This document shows, one piece after another, positions 8,838-16,688 of a stretch of 64,000 bases of DNA; within the stretch, counting starts at the first letter, position 1, and each line of letters opens with the position of its first letter. Below the pieces are notes generated by a model, which saw only the letters and a list, made by a program, of their open reading frames with translations, had not been told where the DNA came from and did no database searches. Source of the DNA: Bradyrhizobium lupini (GTDB taxonomy: Bacteria; Pseudomonadota; Alphaproteobacteria; Rhizobiales; Xanthobacteraceae); contig NZ_CP162553.1 in the NCBI RefSeq assembly GCF_040939785.1, positions 7,273,001-7,337,000 of the forward strand, written 5' to 3'. A program made the translations under genes and the position numbers.

Positions 8838-9209
8838 TCAGGGAGGATAGGGCTCCGACCATTCTGCCTTGGCCAGGGCCGCGCCCGTGCTGGACTTCGC
8901 GATGACCTCATAAGTGTACAGGCCGGAATTGCAGGGGCCCCAGGTTCGCAAGCTCTCCGGCTTCACGATGTTGTCTGAAGGAAATGGGATCTCCTGGCCG
9001 CCCATCTCGTAGTTCTTCTCTCTGCGAAACTTGACGACGATCGTGCGCGTGCCGGGCGGAACACTCTTCATCTTGATTTCGGGATTGGGAAAGACGGTGG
9101 TGCAGGGCCGCGGAGGTCCAAATGTGAATTGGATCTTCATCTCGTCGGCCGTGGCCGGGGTGCAGATGATCAGAAATGAAATTGGCAGCAACGACGAAAA
9201 TCTAATCAT
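8838..9209 (-). CDS. Secreted hypothetical protein
   Basis: The 123-residue protein of unknown function begins with a signal peptide (SSLLPISFLIICTPATADE, probable cleavage near residue 21-22). The mature part is beta-rich, with two cysteines (C36 in RPCTTVF, C93 in WGPCNSG) that could form a disulfide. Phrases such as GTRTIVVKFRREKNYEMGG suggest a small periplasmic beta-sandwich. ATG 9209 has a GAGG ribosome site. A GTG two codons upstream is possible. I do not recognise the family. Confidence 0.65.
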   Translation of the reverse strand: MIRFSSLLPISFLIICTPATADEMKIQFTFGPPRPCTTVFPNPEIKMKSVPPGTRTIVVKFRREKNYEMGGQEIPFPSDNIVKPESLRTWGPCNSGLYTYEVIAKSSTGAALAKAEWSEPYPP

Positions 9210-9368
9210 GGGCACGCCTCAAAAAGAAACCAGTGTATCGGCAGGGCCGCCTGATGCCAAGTTTACTCCATGTCTCGCCCTCGCAGCGCTAGGCCTCGTC
9301 CACTCCCTTCAGGACGTCACAGAAAAGGCCCGCCGTAGCGGGCCCTGTGGGGATGGAGAAAGTCCGGG

Positions 9369-9962
9369 TCACTTCTGATCGACGTTGCTGGTCCCCGAAC
9401 CGGGCGTACCGATCGGCAAGCCGTTCGCCGCATGACCGACGCCAACGCCCGGCGCACTGACGGCTCCTGGAGTTTGGTCCTGTGGAAGCGTCTTGATCCC
9501 CGTTCTTGCCTGCTCCGCGGGGCTCATCTGGCCCTTGTTGTCGCTGTTGGCGCCATTGGTGGCCGTGATACCGGACCTGTCGGTCCCGTTTGGCGTGCCC
9601 GCCTGTGTCGATCCTGACGCGGTGTTGCCCGCGCCGGTGGTGGTCGGTGTGCTCGCAGTATTCCCGTTCGGCGTCTGGGGCTGAACGTTCGGGTTGGTTG
9701 GAGAGTTGTTGGTGTGAGCGCCGGTTGAGGTTCCGTTTGCGCCCATGCCGGATGGCGCCGAGGGGCCTCCATTGGCGGCGCCAGACGTGCCAGTGCCTGC
9801 GCCTGAGCTGGCGGATGATCCGGACGCGCCGCCGCTCGCAGCTGCGCCACCCGCGCCTCCGCCGGCACCGCCGCCACCGCCTCCGCCGCCGCCTTGTGCG
9901 AAGACGGGAGCGGCAACAGCGAAGGACAGTGCGGCTGTAAGAAGAAGCGATTTTCGATTCAT
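9369..9962 (-). CDS. Secreted low-complexity Gly/Ser/Thr/Asn-rich protein
   Basis: The 197-residue protein has a clear signal peptide (NRKSLLLTAALSFAVAAPVFAQ, cleavage after about residue 22). A run of nine glycines follows, then a long disordered stretch rich in Gly, Ala, Ser, Thr, Asn and Pro, and a short C-terminus (LPIGTPGSGTSNVDQK). No enzymatic domain is visible. The composition suggests an exported disordered envelope or matrix protein. The repeat-rich DNA makes it prone to length variation. The start at 9962 is the only one that keeps the signal peptide N-terminal. Confidence 0.7.
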   Translation of the reverse strand: MNRKSLLLTAALSFAVAAPVFAQGGGGGGGGGAGGGAGGAAASGGASGSSASSGAGTGTSGAANGGPSAPSGMGANGTSTGAHTNNSPTNPNVQPQTPNGNTASTPTTTGAGNTASGSTQAGTPNGTDRSGITATNGANSDNKGQMSPAEQARTGIKTLPQDQTPGAVSAPGVGVGHAANGLPIGTPGSGTSNVDQK

Positions 9963-10131
9963 GACCTTCTCCGGTGTAAAGAAGGTCAACTACGCCGAAA
10001 TGACGATGGTTCCTCTCAGTCCAATCGCTTCAAGAGATCGAAGGGTGAAGCACGGCAAACGGACCTTGCGGTGCGTGCTTTCCGATCCGGACTTCTTGCG
10101 GCGAGCGGCGGGTTCTGATGTTGCAGCTGCT

Positions 10132-10740
10132 TCAGGGATGCCGGGCCGGCCGCTTGCCTCGCTTCACCGTAGTCTGATCTCCCACCGTCACCCCCGCATT
10201 CCGCAGCAGCACCGTCGCCGCTTCCTTCGCGGCGCGGGCCATTGCGGGGTCGTCGCGGACGAGGTCCTGCGCGATCGAGCCGTCGACCAGCAGCACGAGC
10301 TGCGTTGCGAGCGCCTCCGCGTTCGCAACGCCGAGCTCGTTGAGGCGGTCGCGAAACCAGATGCGGCGGCTTTCCTTGAAGGCGATTGCGATCTTCTTCA
10401 CGGCGCGGTCGGCCGGGCCAAGCTCGGCGACCGCATTCACGAACGGGCAGCCGCGAAAGTCTTTTGCGGCGAAGCGGCGCTCCAGCGAATCGAAGGTGGC
10501 GAGGATCTGCTCGGCCGCCGGCTTGTCCGAGGGGCGGGGCTGCACGAAGCGGCGCTCCAGGTAGGCGGCGATCAGCGCGTCCTTGGAGGGGAAGTGGTTG
10601 TAGAGCGTGCGCTTGGAGATGCCGATCTCGGCCGCGATGGTGTCGACGCCGATGGCGCGAATGCCCTGAAGATAGAACAGTTTGTCGGCGGTCTCGAGAA
10701 TCCGCTCTTTCATCGTCTGTGGGGCGGGCGGGGGAGCCAT
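10132..10740 (-). CDS. TetR/AcrR family transcriptional regulator
   Basis: The 202-residue repressor has its helix-turn-helix at about residues 10-56 (KERILETADKLFYLQGIRAIG, then IGISKRTLYNHFPSKDALIAAYL). The C-terminal ligand domain is all-helical. It reads divergently from the MFS transporter at 10870. A perfect inverted repeat between the two genes (10793-10808) is the likely operator. The inferred job is ligand-responsive repression of the transporter and of itself; the ligand is unknown. Confidence 0.93.
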   Translation of the reverse strand: MAPPPAPQTMKERILETADKLFYLQGIRAIGVDTIAAEIGISKRTLYNHFPSKDALIAAYLERRFVQPRPSDKPAAEQILATFDSLERRFAAKDFRGCPFVNAVAELGPADRAVKKIAIAFKESRRIWFRDRLNELGVANAEALATQLVLLVDGSIAQDLVRDDPAMARAAKEAATVLLRNAGVTVGDQTTVKRGKRPARHP

Positions 10741-10763
10741 GCGGCGGTGAATGTCCTGTTCGC

Positions 10764-10808
10764 TTGACAGTGCACCCTATTCATAGCCTAAGTACACAGG
10801 TCTGTGTA
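10764..10808 (+). promoter_or_regulatory. Putative MFS promoter and TetR operator
   Basis: The divergent gap between the TetR and MFS genes contains TACACAG-GT-CTGTGTA at 10793-10808, a perfect 7-bp inverted repeat with a 2-bp spacer, typical of TetR-family operators. A TTGACA at 10764-10769 is a good -35 box for the + strand. A weak -10 (around 10787-10792) would abut the palindrome, so a bound repressor would block RNA polymerase. The palindrome is seen directly; the function is inferred from the divergent layout. Confidence 0.6.
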
Positions 10809-10869
10809 ACCAAAATCAATCGATATTGCAGACGACGGCGCGCGCGCCGCGCCCACGAGGGAGACAAAA

Positions 10870-12108
10870 ATGCCCCTGTTGCAGATCCTGCGCCCAACAT
10901 TGCCCATCCTGATCGGCGCCTCGATCATGCTTACGCTGAGCATGGGACTGCGGCAGAGCCTCGGCATCTTCATGCAGCCGCTGACCCACGACATCCATCT
11001 GTCGATCTCCGATTTCACGCTGGCGCTGGCCGTGCAGAACCTCGCCTGGGGCTTTCTCCAGCCGCTCGCCGGCGCGATGACCACGCGCTACGGGTTCCGT
11101 CCGATCATGATCGCAGGCTCGTTCATGTACATCGCGGGCCTGGTGCTGATGGCAACCGCGAACGGTCTCGTCGCCATCATGATCGGCGCCGGCGTGCTGA
11201 TAGGCACCTCGCTCGCCTGCACCGCGGCGGCGATCGCGATGTCGGTGGCGGCGCGCGCGGTGCCCGCGACGGTGCGTTCCACCGTGCTCGGCATCGTCTC
11301 CGGGGCGGGCTCGCTCGGCGCATTGCTGTCGGCGCCGATCGGGCAGATGCTCAACGAGGGCTTTGGCTGGCGCATCGGGCTCGCCGGCTTCGTGGTGATG
11401 TCGGTGCTGATGATCCCTGCGGCCTGGTATGCCGGGCGCGTCGACGCGGTCCCGCTGCCGAAGCCCGCGACTGACGAGATCGTCGATGCCACAGCGTTGA
11501 TTGCCGCGAAGACCGCCTTCGGCAACGCGTCCTTCGTAGTGATGACCTGCGCCTATCTCGTTTGCGGCATGCAGCTCGTGTTCCTCACCACGCACCTGCC
11601 GTCCTATCTCGCGATCTGCGGCCTCGATCCGATGCTGAGCGCGCAGACGCTCGGGATGATCGGCGGCTTCAACGTGCTCGGCTCGCTGTTCTTCGGCTGG
11701 GCCGGCCAGCGCTGGAACAAGCTGGCGCTGCTCGGCGGCATCTACATCTTCCGCTCACTCGCGCTGGCCTGGTACTTCATGCTGCCGGCGACGCCGGCCT
11801 CGACCCTGCTGTTCGGCGCGATCATGGGCTTCCTGTGGATGGGGGTGGGACCGCTGGTCGCGGGCGCCGTCGCCGAAATGTTCGGCCTCCGCTGGCAGGC
11901 GATGATCCAGGGCCTCGCCTTCATGAGCCACCAGATCGGCAGCTTTCTCGGCGCGTATGGGGGAGGGGTGCTCTACGACGCGCTCGGCTCGTACACGATG
12001 GCCTGGCGCATCGGCGTCGCGCTGGGGCTGGCCGGCGGCATCATCCAGGTTGCGTTTGCGCTGATCCGGCCGTCGCAGCCGCCGGCGCCGGTGTTGCGGA
12101 CGGCGTAG
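10870..12108 (+). CDS. MFS transporter (12 TM, OFA/UhpC-like)
   Basis: The 412-residue integral inner-membrane protein has about 12 hydrophobic helices in two six-helix halves. It starts LQILRPTLPILIGASIMLTLSMGLRQSLGIFMQPL, a form common in MFS carriers annotated as monocarboxylate or oxalate:formate-like transporters. The loop 2-3 signature is TTRYGFRPIMIAG. The substrate cannot be deduced. It is divergent from a TetR regulator with a palindromic site between them, which points to an inducible exporter or importer. Confidence 0.93.
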   Translation: MPLLQILRPTLPILIGASIMLTLSMGLRQSLGIFMQPLTHDIHLSISDFTLALAVQNLAWGFLQPLAGAMTTRYGFRPIMIAGSFMYIAGLVLMATANGLVAIMIGAGVLIGTSLACTAAAIAMSVAARAVPATVRSTVLGIVSGAGSLGALLSAPIGQMLNEGFGWRIGLAGFVVMSVLMIPAAWYAGRVDAVPLPKPATDEIVDATALIAAKTAFGNASFVVMTCAYLVCGMQLVFLTTHLPSYLAICGLDPMLSAQTLGMIGGFNVLGSLFFGWAGQRWNKLALLGGIYIFRSLALAWYFMLPATPASTLLFGAIMGFLWMGVGPLVAGAVAEMFGLRWQAMIQGLAFMSHQIGSFLGAYGGGVLYDALGSYTMAWRIGVALGLAGGIIQVAFALIRPSQPPAPVLRTA

Positions 12109-12187
12109 GCGAGGCGTCCAGCGGGTTGAGCAACGTGCTGTGTCGCACGCGGAGCAAATGGGCCAACGGGAGGTCACCGGGGACAAC

Positions 12188-12358
12188 ATGATGGTTGTTA
12201 GCTTCGCCGAGCGGCTAAGCCCCGCAGTGCGCCGACTCTATAGTCAGAACATGACTGCTGAGGATGCAGCGAACTTCGTGGAGCGAGCATCATCAAACGG
12301 AGTGGTACCGCTGCCCCGATCAGTGCCCAGCGCCGCGCCCAATTTGGGACTTCCGTAA
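12188..12358 (+). CDS. Small hypothetical ORF
   Basis: The 56-residue ORF starts MMVVSFAERLSPAVRRLYSQN and includes a helical TAEDAANFVERASSNG segment, which reads as plausible protein. A GGAGG lies about 17 bp upstream, which is rather far. An alternative GTG start at 12140 would add 16 residues. It sits just after the MFS gene at the edge of a lower-GC pocket of small ORFs. I see no recognisable family. It could be a genuine small gene or chance. Confidence 0.35.
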   Translation: MMVVSFAERLSPAVRRLYSQNMTAEDAANFVERASSNGVVPLPRSVPSAAPNLGLP

Positions 12359-12653
12359 CTGTCCGCAGCGGACCTTCAGGGTAATGCCCGCTGGGCGCCG
12401 CTTGAACCCATTGCTGACTCTAGAGAGAAGCTGAGCAAAACCAATGAGCGACATCCTCCGCCTCCGATGCGGGGCGGCAGGCGTTGTTCGCTGCAAGGCT
12501 CATCAATCAAAACTGCCTGAACTTCGCTGGACGGTTTCCAGCGAAGCTCAATGCTAGTATTGGTCGGAAGATCGATCCGACAGCATCCAACGAGGGTCGC
12601 CGATCAATTCAGCTGACACTCACGATTGGAAAATTCCGGCGCGTCGTCTGGCG

Positions 12654-13031
12654 TTATAGGCCACCTCGCCCTTCCCAGTAAGTGGGTGTCCCATAATACC
12701 GGTGGGTTCGCCTTTCCCAATCTCGATCCTGCCAGGAGTCATCGCTGAACTCCGGCGCATCCCTGAGCTGTTGCTCTGTGATATTGGTTCGGAAGCCCTC
12801 GATCGACGTATCATACGTCAGAGCGCTCCATGGAATGGGGTAGTGGCTGTGACCCAAGCCAACAAATCCGCCGAAGCTCATGACTGCGTAAGCTACGCGG
12901 CCTGACACCTTGTCGATGATGAGGTGATCAATCTCACCGATATTCTTTCCATCTGCTCCATACACCTCGCTTCCCTGAATGTCTTCGCTCGAGATGCAGT
13001 GATGATCCGGGTGGGCTGTTGCGCGGGCCAT
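12654..13031 (-). CDS. PRC-barrel domain protein
   Basis: The 125-residue protein has one PRC-barrel (about residues 15-75: SSEDIQGSEVYGADGKNIGEIDHLIID, then VAYAVMSFGGFVGLG). A C-terminal tail follows in which LTYDTSIEGF and the aromatic/charged RDWERRTHRYYGTPTYW stand out. Stand-alone PRC-barrel proteins are common in rhizobia and often stress-induced, but their biochemical role is not established. No signal peptide is present. It stands alone among small orphan ORFs. Confidence 0.9.
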   Translation of the reverse strand: MARATAHPDHHCISSEDIQGSEVYGADGKNIGEIDHLIIDKVSGRVAYAVMSFGGFVGLGHSHYPIPWSALTYDTSIEGFRTNITEQQLRDAPEFSDDSWQDRDWERRTHRYYGTPTYWEGRGGL

Positions 13032-13338
13032 GACTTTGTCTCCCTCACAGGTGATTTTGGCGGCTTAACTTGGCAGCTACGAGGACGTTCCTGCGTTGAG
13101 CGCCGCAGCGCCAAATCGACGCGATTGGTCCGTAGCTGACCTACGGAGCGCGGCCAGTCGAGGACCGCTAGTGGCCCCAAAGCGGACTCCAGCGCATCGC
13201 GCTGCCCCTGAGGGAGTAGCGAAGCCTCGAATAGCCTTGGAGCAACTTATGGGCGCACTTTCGTGACCGAGCCCGTTAACATAGTTAAATTGATTTGCTG
13301 GTTTTTCCCGATAGTTTTTTGCGCAGGGGAGAACATTC
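13032..13338. other. Gap without a recognised gene, with a leader-like repeat
   Basis: No convincing coding frame is seen on either strand. The right part (13262-13296) contains a segment starting GTGACCGAG and running through GTTAACATAGTTAAATTGATT. It resembles the sequence in front of the 14072 gene at the same distance from the ATG. The middle is GC-rich without clear structure. Confidence 0.5.
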
Positions 13339-13581
13339 ATGCGAAGCTCTCGCGCAATCCTTTATGCCCAACGACTTAGCGAACTCACCTCTCAGCTCTC
13401 AGAATTGGAATATATTCGAGGTCTAGTCGAAGAAGCAGAGCGAAGCGCCCGCAGTGTGCCTCCATTACGCTTGACACATCCTGCTTCGCGCCGTCTTCGA
13501 ACTCGTGAACCAGGCGCCCTGTCTGTCCGCTTCCGTCGCCGCGCGCCACCAAGCTGGAATGCAGGCGCTATCAGCCCCTGA
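13339..13581 (+). CDS. Small hypothetical ORF, possibly a truncated gene
   Basis: The 80-residue ORF has a ribosome site (GGGGAGAA) 7 bp before ATG. The first 38 residues (SSRAILYAQRLSELTSQLSEL onward) look like a real charged coiled helix. From about residue 40 the sequence turns Arg/Pro-rich (LRLTHPASRRLRTREPGA), which is typical of out-of-frame GC-rich DNA. It may be a truncated or frameshifted gene keeping only its N-terminus. The leader is shared with the 14072 gene. Confidence 0.35.
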   Translation: MRSSRAILYAQRLSELTSQLSELEYIRGLVEEAERSARSVPPLRLTHPASRRLRTREPGALSVRFRRRAPPSWNAGAISP

Positions 13582-14071
13582 CAACGACAACCAAGTCAAT
13601 CGGACTTTGCTGGAGCCATTCCCCGACGGATGGTGGGCTTCCTCCTAAAACCTCTCCAAGCGCTCGCCTTCACTCCTGCTGAGAAGGAGGGGACGAGAGC
13701 CAGGGAAGCGCCAGCAATGATAAGCGACTTCGCACGTTGATACGCATCGCTGGCCGAGGGTCTAACCGTAGGCGTCGGTGGCTGAGAGACAATTCCGCGC
13801 TCCCGCCTGCATGTTAGGAGCGCAAAATGGCCGAAGAAGTCAGCGCCGAGACACGTGCCTGCTCGAGCGAGCCAACGAAACCATCGCTCAAAGTCGTCAG
13901 TTAGCCACGGAACGTCGCGCACTCGTCCCTGGGTGCGAACTAAATCTCCGACACAGGCTGCTCAACATTGCCAACTTATTGTCGCAGTTCGTGACCGAAC
14001 TTATAACATGGTTTAATTGATTTAATTGTATTTAAGGTATTTAATCTCTCCGCCAGCACCGGAGGGACCCC
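13582..14071. other. 490-bp gap with the second leader-repeat copy
   Basis: No gene can be supported; the frames are short and Arg/Pro-rich. The last 80 bases contain the second copy of the leader segment (13992-14025, GTGACCGAACTTATAACATGG and an AT-rich TTTAATTGATTTAATTG). It is followed by the ribosome site CGGAGGGACC of the 14072 gene. The AT-rich block is the likely promoter of that gene. Confidence 0.45.
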
Positions 14072-14290
14072 ATGCCTAACGAAGACGATGACCGCCGCGA
14101 ATTTCTGAAGACCTGCGGAAAGTTCGCGGTGGTGACACCTCCAGCCATAACGCTGCTGCTCTCCACCTCCCTCACGTCCCATGCAATTGCTAAATCGGGT
14201 GCGAGCGCGGTCCATCACCACGGCAACAATGGCTGGGGTAACGGCGGCAGCGATGGTAGTCCCAACGGCAAGGACGACAGAGGCCGCTGA
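14072..14290 (+). CDS. Small exported peptide with Tat-like signal and NGWGNGG tail
   Basis: The 72-residue protein begins with DDRREFLKTCGKFAVV, a twin-arginine-like motif (RRxFLK). A hydrophobic stretch PPAITLLLSTSLTSHAIA follows, with a probable cleavage after SHAIA near residue 40. The short mature part is His/Gly/Asn/Asp-rich: VHHHGNNGWGNGGSDGSPNG, then KDDRGR. Similar signal-plus-NGWGNG peptides are scattered through proteobacteria without an assigned function. The ribosome site is CGGAGGG. A strong terminator follows at 14376. It could be a secreted metal-binding or signalling peptide; this is inference only. Confidence 0.7.
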   Translation: MPNEDDDRREFLKTCGKFAVVTPPAITLLLSTSLTSHAIAKSGASAVHHHGNNGWGNGGSDGSPNGKDDRGR

Positions 14291-14375
14291 ACATTTGTAG
14301 GCGGAACGGCAGTTTGGAACGACTCGTCAGTTACCAAGTTTTCCCAATGCCCATCCCCAAGTGGGTGATTCAGTC

Positions 14376-14423
14376 GGGCCCCAGCTCTTCCCCCATTGCC
14401 CCCCGGGAGCTGGGGCCCATTTT
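14376..14423 (+). terminator. Intrinsic terminator
   Basis: A perfect 12-bp stem, GGGCCCCAGCTC (14376-14387) with GAGCTGGGGCCC (14407-14418), is separated by a C-rich 19-nt loop and followed by ATTTTGTTG. It lies 86 bp after the stop of the 14072 gene and before the ribosome site of the next gene. It should end the 14072 transcript. Confidence 0.7.
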
Positions 14424-14493
14424 GTTGCGCCTTCCGGCGCCGGTTTCGGAGCTTCGACAACATTCAGTCATGAAGCAACAAGGAGGGATCCGC

Positions 14494-14715
14494 ATGCCGA
14501 TCCAAGTCGTGATGGACAGTACCGGCGACAGCCGTCACTTTTTCGACGCCAACGATGCACGAGAAGTAGCCAAGGCGGAGCAGCGATTCCGCGAGCTGAG
14601 GAACGTCGGCTTCACCGCCGCGGTCCGGACCAGTTCAAATCAGGTGTCGCAGATCCGATCGTTCGACCCCACTGCGGAAGAAACTCTCTTCTTCCCCAGG
14701 CTGGTCGGCGGCTGA
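14494..14715 (+). CDS. Small hypothetical protein
   Basis: The 73-residue protein starts PIQVVMDSTGDSRHFFDAND and has a conserved-looking C-terminus (IRSFDPTAEETLFFPRLVGG). An excellent ribosome site, AAGGAGGG, lies 6 bp before ATG 14494, so this start is preferred over the ATG at 14470 and the longer open frame from 14314. It has mixed alpha/beta character and no signal peptide. Proteins of this type appear in bradyrhizobia next to a protein like the following one, but no function is known to me. Confidence 0.75.
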   Translation: MPIQVVMDSTGDSRHFFDANDAREVAKAEQRFRELRNVGFTAAVRTSSNQVSQIRSFDPTAEETLFFPRLVGG

Positions 14716-14726
14716 ATCGCTGAGCC

Positions 14727-15149
14727 GTGTGGCTGTTCAGGCCGTCCCGGCCGGGTGAACGCTCACGGATGAGGGCTGCAAAGGCGCTGTTCATTAGACA
14801 CGGCGCCGAGAACACTCCCGAAGGACGCGCGCTGCTGCTGCTGCGGCATTGCCTCTCGCCCCTCCAGCGGCGGCAATTCACGCAAACGGGCTATTTCGAT
14901 GTGGTCGGCGGCGATACGGGCAACCGCTATAGGATCTATGCGGGAGCGGCTGCGAATGTCTGCGAGATCGGCGAAAACGGTCGCCCAAAGATCGGCTTGT
15001 GCTTCCTGCCCGTTGGCGATCTTCCGATTGGCGACGTCATGCTGGCCCAGAAGATCGCGCTCGAAACGTGCGAGGCCAGCGCGCTCGCAGTAGCCCGAAA
15101 GTTCACTCCCAGCGGTTTCTTGTTCAGCCGGTCCCGCCCGCTTCGCTAG
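14727..15149 (+). CDS. Hypothetical protein, paired with the preceding gene
   Basis: The 140-residue protein starts at GTG 14727, only 11 bp after the preceding stop, so it is probably co-transcribed. The core (QRRQFTQTGYFDVVGGDTGN, then YRIYAGAAANVCEIGENGRP and LCFLPVGDLPIGDVMLAQKI) is a compact beta-rich domain with an evident fold. Similar proteins occur in rhizobia as orphan hypotheticals. No catalytic motif is visible. The C-terminus FLFSRSRPLR may vary. Confidence 0.65.
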   Translation: MWLFRPSRPGERSRMRAAKALFIRHGAENTPEGRALLLLRHCLSPLQRRQFTQTGYFDVVGGDTGNRYRIYAGAAANVCEIGENGRPKIGLCFLPVGDLPIGDVMLAQKIALETCEASALAVARKFTPSGFLFSRSRPLR

Positions 15150-15383
15150 CCGCGGTGTTGCGTCAGTCAAGTTTGGGCGTCGGTGACGTCTCCCATTGGC
15201 CCATCTGCGACCTCGAAGGCCTTCAGGTCTGCGGCCGATGTTGGCGGTAAACCGGACATCTGGCGGGCGGCTGCTTAATGAGTACACGCCCTAGGCAGGG
15301 CGGAAGTGCATGCTTCGTCTCCATCGCGGCGGATAATCCAGCGGGCATCCGAGCTGCTGGTGATCGCCGGCCGGTCGCGCGCA

Positions 15384-16319
15384 TCAATGGGCGTGCGTCT
15401 CCCAGGGACGAATGTGGATAATCGTATTCCCCTTGCGTCGCTTGGTCGGATTTAACGCGGCGACGGCATCATCGAGGGTCGAGACGTTGCCGATGTTCAT
15501 TCGCAGTCGTCCGTCCCGCACCCGCCGTACGATCTCACTCAGTTGGGCTCGATCGGACTCGACGACGAAGTCGACCGCCAGGCCATCGGAGGGCCGCGTC
15601 TCGGCCGGCCCCACGATCGTCACCAATGTTCCTCCGGCTCGGATCAGTGCTGCGGATCGCTTCTGGATATCACCGCCGATGACATCGAACACCAGATCGA
15701 CTTTGCCCACGTCCTTCAGGGTGTCGTTGTCGAGGTCGACGAACTCCTTCGCGCCGAAGTCGAGCACTGTCTGACGGTCGGCGGCGCGTCCAGAGCCGAT
15801 GACGTAGGCGCCGGCCTCTCGTGCGAGTTGCGTCACCATCGACCCGACTGCGCCGGCCGCTCCGTGAGCGAGGACGCTTTGCCCCGCCTGAAGGCGGCCG
15901 TGTTGGAACAGCCCTTGCCACGCCGTCAGGCCCGAGATCGGCAGACTCGCACCTACCGTAAAGTCGACGTCGCCCGGCAGCGGTGCAAGGTTGCGTGCCT
16001 CGATCGCCACATACTCGGCCAGCGTGCCGTCGCGATACCAGTCCGCGAGGCCGAACACCCGCTGTCCGACTGATAGTCCCGTTGTGCCATATCCGAGGGC
16101 GGAGACCACTCCGGCCAGCTCGTGCCCAGGGATCGACGGTGTTCGGTCACGTTCGAGGCGATCGGTCCAGGTCGAGGGCCACGCCAGCTCAGTCGGTACA
16201 AATCCCGACGCATGAACCTGAACGACGACGTCGTTTATCGCTGCCTGCGGCTCGGGCCGGTCCATGAGCTTCATCCCGGCCCTTCCTGCGGCCTGGTCCG
16301 TTACAACGATCGCCTTCAT
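15384..16319 (-). CDS. NADP-dependent zinc-less alcohol dehydrogenase / quinone oxidoreductase
   Basis: The 311-residue medium-chain dehydrogenase/reductase starts MKAIVVTDQAAGRAGMKLMD. It has the GroES-like segment with IPGHELAGVV and the Rossmann motif AHGAAGAVGSMVTQLAREAG. The catalytic-zinc cysteine at the position after VHASG is absent (VHASGFVPTEL), which places it with NADP-dependent quinone oxidoreductases. ATG 16319 has a GAGGAG ribosome site; an ATG at 16340 is possible but less well spaced. The substrate is unknown. It stands alone. Confidence 0.9.
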   Translation of the reverse strand: MKAIVVTDQAAGRAGMKLMDRPEPQAAINDVVVQVHASGFVPTELAWPSTWTDRLERDRTPSIPGHELAGVVSALGYGTTGLSVGQRVFGLADWYRDGTLAEYVAIEARNLAPLPGDVDFTVGASLPISGLTAWQGLFQHGRLQAGQSVLAHGAAGAVGSMVTQLAREAGAYVIGSGRAADRQTVLDFGAKEFVDLDNDTLKDVGKVDLVFDVIGGDIQKRSAALIRAGGTLVTIVGPAETRPSDGLAVDFVVESDRAQLSEIVRRVRDGRLRMNIGNVSTLDDAVAALNPTKRRKGNTIIHIRPWETHAH

Positions 16320-16688
16320 GGGAATTATCTCCTCGGTCATTTGTCTCTTGGTCGAATAATGCAAAGAGCGTGGACGCACCGGCATCCACAGAATGTCAGG
16401 CTGTGTGGAACTCGTGTCTTCGTGTCCGCAATCTCCGCTCTCCGCATTGACCGGGGCTCCCACTCATCCTGATGGATCGGGATCGCTCCGGTCGCCGGTC
16501 GTCAGCGAATAGATGCGTTGCGCCCGGCTATAAAACAGGACCAAGAATGCCGATTTTGGCTGTACCAAGCGCGAGGGCCGCCTCCCGATACAACCCGATT
16601 GTGCCAAACGGCTCCACTGGCTGCCGAGATTTGCTCGGTGATCGAGAGCGCCCTGAGACGGCGAACAGGAATCGAGGTTGCGGACGGT
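16320..16688. other. Gap without a recognised gene
   Basis: The stretch lies between the oxidoreductase start and the 3' end of the broken phosphotransferase. I see no coding frame with protein-like composition and no strong palindrome. The part next to 16319 must hold the oxidoreductase promoter. A TGCATTATTCG segment around 16355 (read on the minus strand) is the most AT-rich candidate. Confidence 0.4.

Noticed and set aside
12444..12557. 37-codon frame starting MSDILRLRC
   Set aside because: Too short, no ribosome site, and Cys/Arg-rich chance composition.
13778..14020. 80-codon frame in the gap before the Tat-like gene
   Set aside because: No ribosome site, composition not protein-like, and it overlaps the AT-rich leader of the 14072 gene.
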